From NCBI RefSeq assembly GCF_002752655.1, contig NZ_CP023737.1, positions 1,550,001-1,614,000 on the forward strand: a stretch of DNA of 64,000 nt. Direction: 5' to 3'. Shown here one piece after another: positions 32,822-41,072 of this stretch. Both the position numbers and the translations under genes were made by a program. Below the pieces are notes generated by a model, which saw only the letters and a program-made list of their open reading frames with translations, was not told the DNA's origin and searched no databases. How positions within the stretch are numbered: the stretch's first letter is position 1; each line of letters begins with the position of its first letter. The DNA is from Methylosinus trichosporium OB3b. Its GTDB lineage: Bacteria; Pseudomonadota; Alphaproteobacteria; Rhizobiales; Beijerinckiaceae.

Positions 32822-34270
32822 ATTTCCGCCCTGCCCCGACGCGCTCCACAATTCCTCGACATAGCCGCGGCGGACCCAGCTGCGAAAGCGGTAAAGGCGC
32901 GTGAAGCCGAAGTCGGGCAGCAGATGGCCGACCACCGATTGCCGCTCGCCGGACTCGCCGACCTTGCGATTGGCCTCCTGATTAATGCTGAGCAGCAGCG
33001 GCGCCCAGCCGCCGATCTTGCTGAAATAGGAGCGGCACACATCGTCGCCCATCTCGGGAAAAGAATCGCAATTGACAACGATGTCCGCGGCGATCTTGGC
33101 GCTCTCGTCGACGAGCGGCGCGAAGAGAAGCTCGACGCCGGTCTCGCCGGGCGCATCGGCCGGATGGCGGAAGGCGACGCGCGCCTCGGGAAGAGCGCGG
33201 CTCAAGAAGAAATATTGCATCGCCGCGACGGTCGGCAGATCGACGATCGTGTAGAGCCGCGCGCCGCGCATCAGCGCATAGCGCCCGAGCTTGCCAAAGC
33301 CGCCGCCGATCTCACACACGCTCGGCGCGGCGCGCCCGCTCGCCTCGATGACGCGCAGAGCGGCGTAGAGCGCCTGAATGTCGCGGCCATCGAGCACGCG
33401 GTCCTCGATGGCGAGGCCGAACAGGCCGTCGAACACATTGGGCGGGGCGATGTCGAAGCCGAGCACGGCCTCGATCTCAGCGGCGAGCGCGCGCGAGGCG
33501 ACGAACATCGCCTCGCCCATGAAATTCTGCTCGGCGCATTCGGCGCGCGCCAGCCCCATATATTGGGCGAGCGACGCCAGCATGTCGTGATAGGATATGA
33601 CCGCCGCGCGCCGCCCCTTCGGCGAGGCGGCGCGAAAGTCGCGATAGGCGCGCGCCCCCTGCTCCAGACCTTCGGCCGCCGAGGTCTTCTGCACGCCGAC
33701 GAGATAGACCGCGAGCGCGCGTGGATCGCGGCCGCCGAGCAGGCGCAGCAGCCGGCGATGGCGCTGGGCGACGATCGTCGTCCACATGGCGCCGCCGCCG
33801 CCGAGACCCCGATCCTTCCAATCGCGGACCCGGGCGCGCCATTCCGTCTGCAGCCGTTCGGCGACCTCGACGTCGCGCTCCTCGGCGATGCGCAGCGACA
33901 TCGTCGGCTCCAGCAGCGGCAAACCGCGCCCGGTCGAGTTCATCAACTGCGCGGCGGGCCCCTTCACGGCCTCTTTGCAAACCAGCCAGAATTCGCCCCC
34001 CTTCACGCGAGCGGCGAGCGTCTCCGCGGGCGCGCTCTGCGGCGGCGCGAAGCTGAATCCATAGCGGCCGTCGCCGATCCCCGCCTCGGCGAGATCGACG
34101 CGCGGATCCTCGGCGCGCACGACGCCGATCACCGCGCCGGCGGAGAGAATTTCGACCTCGAAGCGCTGGTTCGGCCGCGAGCGGTCGTGAACCCAACCCG
34201 CGATACGTCGGTCGCTTCTCCCGTCGACATAGCCGACGAAATCTTCCGGGAGCTTGCGCTTGAACCACAT
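32810..34270 (-). CDS. Putative sugar O-methyltransferase
   Basis: A 486-residue protein. The N-terminal 100 residues are beta-rich (EDFVGYVDGRSDRRIAGWVH). The carboxyl half looks like a SAM-dependent methyltransferase: APSVCEIGGGFGKLGRYALM near residue 315 resembles a Gly-rich SAM-binding loop, and YTIVDLPTVAAMQYFF and DIVVNCDSFPEMGDDVCRSY follow. This layout is that of 'putative sugar O-methyltransferases' beside polysaccharide genes. Its last codons overlap the palindrome at 32800-32821. Confidence 0.75.
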   Translation of the reverse strand: MWFKRKLPEDFVGYVDGRSDRRIAGWVHDRSRPNQRFEVEILSAGAVIGVVRAEDPRVDLAEAGIGDGRYGFSFAPPQSAPAETLAARVKGGEFWLVCKEAVKGPAAQLMNSTGRGLPLLEPTMSLRIAEERDVEVAERLQTEWRARVRDWKDRGLGGGGAMWTTIVAQRHRRLLRLLGGRDPRALAVYLVGVQKTSAAEGLEQGARAYRDFRAASPKGRRAAVISYHDMLASLAQYMGLARAECAEQNFMGEAMFVASRALAAEIEAVLGFDIAPPNVFDGLFGLAIEDRVLDGRDIQALYAALRVIEASGRAAPSVCEIGGGFGKLGRYALMRGARLYTIVDLPTVAAMQYFFLSRALPEARVAFRHPADAPGETGVELLFAPLVDESAKIAADIVVNCDSFPEMGDDVCRSYFSKIGGWAPLLLSINQEANRKVGESGERQSVVGHLLPDFGFTRLYRFRSWVRRGYVEELWSASGQGGNARA

Positions 34271-34285
34271 GATCGGCTCCGCGGC

Positions 34286-36502
34286 TCAGGCGCGGAAGCG
34301 GCGCGGCTTCGGCAACCGCGCGGGCAGCACGAGGCGCGGCGTAGCGTTGTCGCGGCTGTACCAGGGATTGAAAGCGGGATCGTCATAATCGAGCAGGCCG
34401 TATTTGGAGCGCAGCGCCTCCTGCTCGCGTCGGAACCGTTCGATATTGGCCTTGGTCTCGTCGCTGCCACGGCTCGCCGATTCATGATGATAGAGCGTCG
34501 CGAAAGGCGTCCAGACGATGCGATAGCCGGCGCGGCCGGCCCGCAGGCAGAAGTCGATGTCGTTATAGGCGATGGCGAATTTCTCCTCGTCGAGCTCTCC
34601 GACCGCCTCGAGGCAGGCGCGCGTGATCAGCAGGCAGGCGCCGGTCGCGGCGGCGAAGGACTGACGGACCTTGAGCCGCGCCATCGGCCCGGGATACTCC
34701 CCCGGCATGCCGCAGAACCAGTGCCCCGCGACCGAGCCCAATCCGACGATGACGCCCGCATGCTGCAGCGAGCCGTTGGGATAGAGCAGGCGCGCGCCGA
34801 CGACGCCGGTCGACGGATAGGACAGGCAGGAGACCATCTCCTTCAGCCAGCCCGCGTCGATCACCTCGACATCATTGTTGAGCAGCAGCACGCAATCGCC
34901 GCGCGCGGCGCGCAGGCCGCGATTGACCTGCGCGGCGAAGTTGAACGGCCGCTCGTCGATCTCGGCGCGAAACGCCGGATGGGTCCGACGCATCTCGTCA
35001 TAGAGCGCGAGCACGCGCGGGTCGGCGCTGCCATTGTCGACGACGATGATCTCGAGCGCCGGATAATCGGTCTTGCGCGTCAGATCGTTCATGAGGCGCG
35101 AGATCAGCGTGTAGGCGTCGCGGCTCGGCACGACCACCGAGACGAGCGGCCAATCGCCGCCCGGCGGCGGCAGCCGCACGCGATGGAGATTGGCGTCGAG
35201 CGCCGGCTCCACACGCGCCGGCGCGCCTGCTTCCGCATAATTCTCGGCAAGGGCGCGGCGCGCATTGTCGGTGGCGCGGTCGAGGAAATTGCACGAATAG
35301 CTCGAGCCGTCGCGCCGCCAGAGATAGGCGGGATAAGGCAGATGCACGACCTCGTCGGGCGACAGGCCGCGAAGATAGCGCAGCAGCAGATCATAATCCT
35401 GCGATCCGTCGAAGCCGGGGCGCAGGCCGCCGAGCTCCATCAGCCGGGCGCGGCGGAACAGCGAGAGATGATTGACGTAATTGACGCCGGACAGAAGCAC
35501 CGGATCATAGGCCGGCTTCAGCACATAGGATTTGGGCCGCAGCTGGCCGTCGGTGACGAGCTCGTCCGTGTAGATGCATTGGGCGCCGGGATTCTGCTCG
35601 ATCGCGTCGACGACCGCGTCCACGGCGAAAGGCGTGAGCGCGTCGTCATGGTCGATGAAGGCCGCCCATTCGCCGGTCGCGGCGAAGAGCGCCATATTGG
35701 TCGCCGCGGCGATGCCACGATTGGCCGGGGCGCGCAGAATCGTCAAGCGCGGATCATCGACGTGGCGGTCGAGCCAGTCGATGGTTTCGCGCGTCGTCGA
35801 GCCGTCGTCGGCGAGGATCAGCTCGGCTGCGCCCGGCCGCTGGAGCCGAAACGAATCGACGAGCTGGTCGAGATAGGACGCCTTCGTATTATAGACGGGC
35901 GTGAGAAAGGAGATCAGCGGACGCTCGCCCTCCCAGGGCGCCGCATGGCCATAGCGACTCATCGCCATGGCGATCACCTGGTCGAAATGCTGGGGAACGC
36001 CGCGAATCTTGGTCGCGCGCGGGCCGAGGGCGGAAAGATCGTCGGCGCCGGCGCGCGCCACGATCTCGCAGCAGGGGGCGGCGACGCCGTTCATCGCGGC
36101 CTTGCGCAGCTTGCCTCCGACGAAGGCGCGCACGGATTTCTCGTCGCGCGCGGCGAAGGCGCGAAAGGCGAAGAGCGAGGGAAAGGAAGCAGGATCGAAG
36201 CGCACGCGCCGCACGCGTCCGAAGCTCTTCACGGCGACGACATAGACGCCGTCGCGCGTCTGCCGCAGCTCGATCTCCTCGCCGCGCTCGAAATCCTCGC
36301 CATAATCCAGGAAGACGCGCGGATCGAGATCACGATCGGCGTTCTCGATCTCGAATACGAGAAAGGCGGCGCCGACGAGCCAGGGCGCGTAGACGAATTG
36401 CGGATCGGCGTCGATCGCCCGCCATCGCTCCCATCCCAGTCTTCGCAAGCCCGCATGTCTCACAGAGGGAATTCTGAACAGCAAGGCCCGGTTTCCAATC
36501 AC
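34286..36502 (-). CDS. Two-domain family 2 glycosyltransferase
   Basis: A 738-residue protein. After a 190-residue N-terminal region without a clear match, a first GT2 domain starts near residue 195 (LISFLTPVYNTKASYLDQLV) with DDGS at 232 and DHDD at 284. A second starts near 453 (LVSVVVPSRDAYTLISRLMN) with VVDNGS at 487 and NND at 542. Both have their acidic nucleotide-sugar motifs. Such fused enzymes make alternating linkages in capsule or O-antigen chains. It lies upstream of the sugar methyltransferase gene and divergent from the ABC gene. Confidence 0.92.
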   Translation of the reverse strand: MIGNRALLFRIPSVRHAGLRRLGWERWRAIDADPQFVYAPWLVGAAFLVFEIENADRDLDPRVFLDYGEDFERGEEIELRQTRDGVYVVAVKSFGRVRRVRFDPASFPSLFAFRAFAARDEKSVRAFVGGKLRKAAMNGVAAPCCEIVARAGADDLSALGPRATKIRGVPQHFDQVIAMAMSRYGHAAPWEGERPLISFLTPVYNTKASYLDQLVDSFRLQRPGAAELILADDGSTTRETIDWLDRHVDDPRLTILRAPANRGIAAATNMALFAATGEWAAFIDHDDALTPFAVDAVVDAIEQNPGAQCIYTDELVTDGQLRPKSYVLKPAYDPVLLSGVNYVNHLSLFRRARLMELGGLRPGFDGSQDYDLLLRYLRGLSPDEVVHLPYPAYLWRRDGSSYSCNFLDRATDNARRALAENYAEAGAPARVEPALDANLHRVRLPPPGGDWPLVSVVVPSRDAYTLISRLMNDLTRKTDYPALEIIVVDNGSADPRVLALYDEMRRTHPAFRAEIDERPFNFAAQVNRGLRAARGDCVLLLNNDVEVIDAGWLKEMVSCLSYPSTGVVGARLLYPNGSLQHAGVIVGLGSVAGHWFCGMPGEYPGPMARLKVRQSFAAATGACLLITRACLEAVGELDEEKFAIAYNDIDFCLRAGRAGYRIVWTPFATLYHHESASRGSDETKANIERFRREQEALRSKYGLLDYDDPAFNPWYSRDNATPRLVLPARLPKPRRFRA

Positions 36503-36703
36503 CCTCGGATGCGTCGGCGCGCCGACCCGACGTCTCTGGTCGGCGCCGCGGACGGCGTTTCAAAAGTGCTATACGCGAGCCGCGGCGAATAAGCCAGACC
36601 GCCGGACGGGCCGGCGCCCGGCATGGACGAAAGCGGGACGGCAGGGTATAAGGCCCCTCGTTCATCGCGTCCGGGGGGAATCGATCGGAGCCGAACGTCA
36701 ACG
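36503..36703. other. Divergent intergenic region of the polysaccharide cluster
   Basis: About 200 bases between two divergent genes, holding promoters for both directions. I see no strong sigma-70 pair and no hairpin. A run GGGGGGAATC occurs just upstream of the ATPase start. Confidence 0.4.
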
Positions 36704-37357
36704 ATGATCCAATTGAACAAGGTGTTCAAATTCTTCAAGACGGAACGGCATACGAAGGTCGTTCTCGACCATGTCTCGACGGTCTTCGACACCAGCCATT
36801 CCTATGGAGTTCTCGGCGTCAACGGCGCGGGGAAATCCACGATGTTGAAGATCATCGCCGGCACGGCGCTGCCGAACTCCGGCCGGGTGATCCGGTCCGT
36901 GCGCGTCTCCTGGCCGCTCGGCTTCGCCGGCGGCGTGCATCCGCAGCTGACCGGCCGCGAGAATGTGCATTTCGTCGCGCGCATCTATGGCGCCGACCCG
37001 CGCAAAGCGGCTGCTTTCGTCGAGGATTTCGCCGAGCTCGGCGATTATCTCGACGCGCCGGTCAAGACCTACTCCACCGGCATGTCGGCCAAGCTCAATT
37101 TTGGTATGTCGATGGCCATCGATTTCGACGTCTTTCTGATCGACGAGATCACCGGCGTCGGCGATTCGCGCTTTCAGAAGCGCTGCGCGGAGGTGTTCGC
37201 GCAGCGACGCAAGAACACGAGCGTCATCTATGTATCGCACTCCATGAGCTCGGTGGCCCGCTATTGCGACCGGGCGGGCGTGCTGGTCGATGGTCAGCTG
37301 CTGATGTTCGAAACGGTCGGCAAAGCCGCCGAGTTCTATAATCGGATGAACAGATAG
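36704..37357 (+). CDS. KpsT-like polysaccharide ABC transporter ATPase
   Basis: A 217-residue ABC ATPase. It has Walker A (YGVLGVNGAGKSTMLKI, residues 34-50), the shortened signature of polysaccharide exporters (KTYSTGMSAKLNFGM near 121-135) and Walker B (FDVFLIDEITGVGD near 141-154). Its length fits KpsT/BexA/CtrD proteins, which power export of capsular polysaccharide. No KpsM-type permease is adjacent, so the partner is elsewhere. Confidence 0.9.
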   Translation: MIQLNKVFKFFKTERHTKVVLDHVSTVFDTSHSYGVLGVNGAGKSTMLKIIAGTALPNSGRVIRSVRVSWPLGFAGGVHPQLTGRENVHFVARIYGADPRKAAAFVEDFAELGDYLDAPVKTYSTGMSAKLNFGMSMAIDFDVFLIDEITGVGDSRFQKRCAEVFAQRRKNTSVIYVSHSMSSVARYCDRAGVLVDGQLLMFETVGKAAEFYNRMNR

Positions 37358-37366
37358 CGGGACGCC

Positions 37367-38638
37367 ATGAACGACGCGCCGAAGCCGCCGGAGCTGCGCT
37401 CCCAAAATCCCATGGAGCGAGCGGAAGCCGTCTCGCGCTTCCTCGCCGACGCGGCGCGGCGCGCGCGCTTTTCCGCGCGCGTGCGCGGGGCCTATAAGGA
37501 CAGCAGCTTCGCGGCGCGGCGGGGCGCGCGGGCGCTGCGCATCGCCTTCGCCGTCCTGTTCGTCCTCGTGGTCGCCATTCCCAATGCGATGAGCGTCGCC
37601 TATTACGGGCTGATCGCCTCCGACCAATATGTCGCCGAGGCCCGCTTCACGGTGAGCGGCTCCGAGACGCCGCGGCCGAACGGCGCCGGCGTGATCGAAT
37701 TGCCGATGATGATGATCATGCAGGACACGCTGATCATCACCAGTTTCCTCGAGAGCCGCGCGCTGGTCGAGCAGCTCGAGCGGCAGGTCGGCTTGCGCGC
37801 ACTCTATGGCGCGCCCTCGGTGGATCGCTGGGCGCGGTTCGACGCGAGCAAATCGATCGAACCCCTGATCGAATATTGGACGAAGATGGCCGAGGCGAAA
37901 ATGGGCGTTCCCTCCGGCATCGTCACTTTGACGGTGCGCGCCTTCTCGCCGGAGGACGCGCGACGAATCGCCGAGGCGGTCGTCTCCGACTGCGACACGC
38001 TGATCAACAAGCTCAACGAGCGCATGCGCGAGGACACGGTCAAAGTGTCGGAACAGGAGGTCGCTCTCGCCGTGGAGCGTCTGAAGACGGCGTGGGTCGA
38101 GCTGGAGCGGGCGCGCAACGAGGAGGGATTGATCGACGTCGCCCTCGCGAGCAAGTCACAGACCGATGTTCTGTCCGGGCTCGAGAGCGAGCTGCTGGCC
38201 GCGCAGAAGGAATATCAGATCCGTAGCCATTATCTCGAAGAGTCGGCGCCGCAGCTGCGCGTGATGCGGCGGCGCATCGAGGCGCTGGAGGGTCAGGTCG
38301 CCGAGCGGCGTGCGCAGATGACGGCGCAGGAGAGCAAAGGCGTCGCCGCTCTGGCCCGGCGCACCCTGTCCGGCAAGATGACGAAATTCGCCAGCCTCGA
38401 CCTCGAGCACAAGATCGCCGAGGCGCGCTATCAGGCGGCGACGGCGGCGCTCGATGCGGCGCGCCAGATGAGCCAGAGGAAGATGCTGTATCTCCAGGTG
38501 ATCGAATGGCCGGCGACGCCGCAGGAGTCGCGCTATCCGCGACGCCTTCTCTATATCGGAGTGATTTTCGTCGGCTCGCTGGCGTTGTGGGGCGCCCTGC
38601 TGGGGCTCATCACCTTCGTGCGCAATAACATGGCGTGA
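37367..38638 (+). CDS. KpsE/BexC-like polysaccharide chain export protein
   Basis: A 423-residue inner-membrane/periplasmic adaptor. A membrane segment near residues 57-80 (IAFAVLFVLVVAIPNAMSVA) is followed by a periplasmic Wzz-like region, a long coiled coil (about 215-345: QEVALAVERLKTAWVELERA), and a second membrane segment close to the end (LLYIGVIFVGSLALWGALLG). This topology matches KpsE/BexC/CtrB proteins that bridge exporter and outer membrane. It follows the ATPase gene by nine bases. Confidence 0.88.
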   Translation: MNDAPKPPELRSQNPMERAEAVSRFLADAARRARFSARVRGAYKDSSFAARRGARALRIAFAVLFVLVVAIPNAMSVAYYGLIASDQYVAEARFTVSGSETPRPNGAGVIELPMMMIMQDTLIITSFLESRALVEQLERQVGLRALYGAPSVDRWARFDASKSIEPLIEYWTKMAEAKMGVPSGIVTLTVRAFSPEDARRIAEAVVSDCDTLINKLNERMREDTVKVSEQEVALAVERLKTAWVELERARNEEGLIDVALASKSQTDVLSGLESELLAAQKEYQIRSHYLEESAPQLRVMRRRIEALEGQVAERRAQMTAQESKGVAALARRTLSGKMTKFASLDLEHKIAEARYQAATAALDAARQMSQRKMLYLQVIEWPATPQESRYPRRLLYIGVIFVGSLALWGALLGLITFVRNNMA

Positions 38639-38831
38639 GCCGGGCCACGAGGGCGAGACGGCGCCTGTCTCGAGGCCCCTCCCCCGCCTCGCCACGACGA
38701 CCGGCCACGCCCGGAAGCGGTCGGCTCGCCACAGCTGCGAAACCACCGCATTGTCACGCGGGCTCGAAGAGCGTCTTGACGCAAAGCGCCGAGCTCGCCT
38801 ATACCGCCTACGCTCGACGCGCAATCGTCGG

Positions 38832-38908
38832 GGCGGAGTAGCTCAGTCGGCTAGAGCAGAGGAATCATAATCCTTGTGTCGGGGGTTCGAGTCCCTCCTC
38901 CGCTACCA
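38832..38908 (+). tRNA. tRNA-Met(CAT), elongator
   Basis: A 77-base cloverleaf. GGCGGAG pairs with CTCCGCT (first pair G-T, as is usual for this tRNA in Rhizobiales), the D-arm is GCTCAGTCGGCTAGAGC, the anticodon loop ATCATAA holds CAT, the T-loop is TTCGAGT and the gene encodes the CCA end. Its 3' part is the attachment site of prophage 2, and the antisense strand encodes the last codons of the recombinase. Confidence 0.95.
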
Positions 38909-40529
38909 AAAATCCCCCATGCGTTCCGTTGCGATGGGCCGCCGGCGCACCGAGGCCGGAAAGATCGAGGATTGCGGCGAGCTTGCCGACGATCTCGACG
39001 CGCGGATCCTCACCTTTCGGCGCCGGGTGGACGACGACCCTCTCGACGAGCTGACGGAACGCCGGATGCGCGATAGGCGATTCCCGCGCGCCGAGTCGCG
39101 CGGCCAAAGCCTCGAGCATCGCCCGAAAGGCGGCGATGGCCGCCGGGTGCAGCGCCACGACAGACGCCGGCGCGGCGTCGGCCGCCAGCGCCGCCTCCAA
39201 GTCGCGCCGCTCCCTGTCCAGCGCCTCCAGCTTCGTCCGTAGCGCGTCGAAAGCCGCGCCGCCTTGGGCGATCGCCTCGACCATGCGCTCGATCTGGCGC
39301 ACGACCTCGCCGAGCCGGGTCTCCGCCTTCGCACGCTCGCGGCTGGTGTCGCCGGCCAGGCGGCGCCTCTCCTCATGATAGGCTCGCACGAATTCGGCGA
39401 TCAGCTCGGGCTGGTCGATCTCCGCCCGCAGCGCTTCCACGACTCCGGCCTCGATCCGGTCGAGATAATAGGATCGATGGTTGTCGCAGCTGCCGCTCTC
39501 GGTCGCTCGGCTGCAGCGGATGCGTGGGCGGCCGTTGGCGTTGTCATGCTTCGCCATGCCGGACCCGCAGGCGCCGCAGCGCAATAGGCCGGACAGAAGC
39601 GAGCGCTGGTATCGCCGCGGCCCGCGCGGCTCGGGCCCGCGGGCGAGGCTCGCGCGCTTGCGCTCCGCCGCCCTCTCCCATGTCTCGCGATCGACGATCG
39701 CCAGCTGCGGGGCGTCCGCGCGCTGCCACTCGCTCGACGGGTTCGGCCGCGAGATGCGGCGTCCCGTGGAGGGGTCCTTGACCATCCGGACGCGATTCCA
39801 GACGAGCTCGCCGACATAGAGCGGGTTCTGCAGGATTCCGTTCCCGCGCTCGCCATTGCCGTTGATCGTCGAGGCGTTCCAGGCCGTCCCGCGCGGCGGC
39901 GGCACGCCCTCGCGATTGAGGTCATGAGCGATGTCGCGGGGCGAGCGGCCATCCGCATATTCGAGGAATATCCGCCGCACGATCGCCGCTTCCTCAGCGA
40001 CGACCTGGGGCCGGCCCGGCTCGCCCGGCGTCGGCCGATAGCCATAGGAGCGCCCGCCGGCATAGCGGCCCTCGCGAATGACGCCGGCCATCCCGCGGCG
40101 AATCTTCTTCACCCCGTCCTCGCGAAACAGCTGGCCGACCAGGCCCCGCAGCCCGACAGTCACCGTGTCGGCGACGCCATCGTGAACGGCGCGGATCTCG
40201 ATCGACAAGAAGGTCAGCTGTCGGTGAATGCCGGCGAGATCGGCCATGTCGCGCGAGAGCCGGTCGAGCGCCTCGACGAAGATCACGTCGAATTCCCGCC
40301 CCTCGGCCGCGCGGAGCAGCTGCTCGAGGCCCGGCCGGCCGAACATGGACGCCCCGGAGCGGGCGCGGTCCTCATAGGTGGCGACGACGGAAAAGCCATC
40401 GCGATGCGCCGTGGCGCGGCACAGGGCGACTTGATCCTCTATCGATTGGTCCCGTTGCAGCTCGGTGGAGAAGCGCGCATAGATCGCGGCGCGTCTAGAC
40501 GCCGCCGGGCGTCGACCTTCTGTCGCCAT
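38865..40529 (-). CDS. Large serine recombinase (integrase)
   Basis: A 554-residue recombinase. The resolvase-type catalytic domain has RRAAIYARFSTELQRDQSIE, with serine 21 as nucleophile, and FVEALDRLSRDMADLAGIHR. The Recombinase domain includes GRSYGYRPTPGEPGRPQVVA, the zinc ribbon has LLRCGACGSGMAKHDN and RCSRATESGSC, and a coiled coil follows. The ATG at 40529 is chosen because CAGGAGGTCGCGG precedes it. Its last 13 codons (VAEEGLEPPTQGL) and stop are antisense to tRNA-Met. Confidence 0.93.
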   Translation of the reverse strand: MATEGRRPAASRRAAIYARFSTELQRDQSIEDQVALCRATAHRDGFSVVATYEDRARSGASMFGRPGLEQLLRAAEGREFDVIFVEALDRLSRDMADLAGIHRQLTFLSIEIRAVHDGVADTVTVGLRGLVGQLFREDGVKKIRRGMAGVIREGRYAGGRSYGYRPTPGEPGRPQVVAEEAAIVRRIFLEYADGRSPRDIAHDLNREGVPPPRGTAWNASTINGNGERGNGILQNPLYVGELVWNRVRMVKDPSTGRRISRPNPSSEWQRADAPQLAIVDRETWERAAERKRASLARGPEPRGPRRYQRSLLSGLLRCGACGSGMAKHDNANGRPRIRCSRATESGSCDNHRSYYLDRIEAGVVEALRAEIDQPELIAEFVRAYHEERRRLAGDTSRERAKAETRLGEVVRQIERMVEAIAQGGAAFDALRTKLEALDRERRDLEAALAADAAPASVVALHPAAIAAFRAMLEALAARLGARESPIAHPAFRQLVERVVVHPAPKGEDPRVEIVGKLAAILDLSGLGAPAAHRNGTHGGFLVAEEGLEPPTQGL

Positions 40530-40680
40530 CCGCGACCTCCTGTTTCCGTCCCGCCCGACTTGCCAGGGCCGCCTCATGATCGCGGCGCGCGGCGTCGCGC
40601 GCAAGCGCTCTCACCAGCTCCACTAGAGCCGGATCGGGCGGCGCGCGGCGCCGGGGCTGAAGAGGCGGGGAGGTCGCCAC
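40495..40680 (-). CDS. Small basic protein before the recombinase
   Basis: A 61-residue protein starting MATSPPLQPRRRAPPDPALV with a helix (VELVRALARDAARRDHEAAL). It overlaps the recombinase start by 35 bases and begins three bases after the upstream gene stops. Similar short genes accompany serine recombinases of this kind, possibly as directionality factors, but I see no proof. Confidence 0.55.
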   Translation of the reverse strand: MATSPPLQPRRRAPPDPALVELVRALARDAARRDHEAALASRAGRKQEVADGDRRSTPGGV

Positions 40681-40683
40681 GCG

Positions 40684-40818
40684 TCACGCACCCTTTCGCT
40701 TCTGTCTACGCTGCACCCGATCCACCACCTGCCGCGCGCGCGGCATCCGCCATCTTCTGAGCGCCCGGCTCCACAAGCAGGACCCGGCATCGTGGCGGCA
40801 GCTTCCGCCGCTCTTCAT
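40684..40818 (-). CDS. Very small basic protein
   Basis: A 44-residue basic protein starting MKSGGSCRHDAGSCLWSRAL. Its ATG at 40818 overlaps the stop of the preceding gene (ATGA), which is the main evidence that it is translated. Composition alone would not support it. Confidence 0.45.
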   Translation of the reverse strand: MKSGGSCRHDAGSCLWSRALRRWRMPRARQVVDRVQRRQKRKGA

Positions 40819-41072
40819 GCGGCCTCCACGAGCGGGACCGAGCGGCGCGCACGGTGGTGGGAGATGCGATGCGCGCGCATGTCGCGCAGTCGGCGGAGCT
40901 CGATCGCACGGCCTTCGGCGCGAAGCGCGCGCTCCTTGCGGGCCTGCTCCCAGGCCCAGCGCTGGCACTCGCCGAAGGAGCGTCCGCCGACCTCGCGATA
41001 TTCGAGCAGGGCGAGCGCCATGATGGCGCGACGGTCATAGGAGCCGTCGACGCGGGCGAGGATATCGGTCAT
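40815..41072 (-). CDS. YDRRAIM-motif phage protein
   Basis: An 85-residue protein: MTDILARVDGSYDRRAIMAL and later FGECQRWAWEQARKERALRA. It shares the SYDRRAIM...AW..AR pattern with the smaller protein at 22947-23075 in prophage 1. The ATG overlaps the stop of the DUF5131 gene. Unknown function; family conservation between unrelated prophages suggests selection. Confidence 0.62.
   Translation of the reverse strand: MTDILARVDGSYDRRAIMALALLEYREVGGRSFGECQRWAWEQARKERALRAEGRAIELRRLRDMRAHRISHHRARRSVPLVEAA

Noticed and set aside
32924-36592. A 1,222-codon open frame on the plus strand opposite the glycosyltransferase and methyltransferase genes.
   Set aside because: It is antisense to two genes with clear catalytic motifs, and the translation is Arg/Ala/His-rich with no family signal. 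High G+C makes such shadows common.
40706-41038. An alternative 110-codon minus frame over the small genes before the recombinase.
   Set aside because: It conflicts with two coupled small genes that have overlapping start and stop codons and a motif shared with prophage 1.
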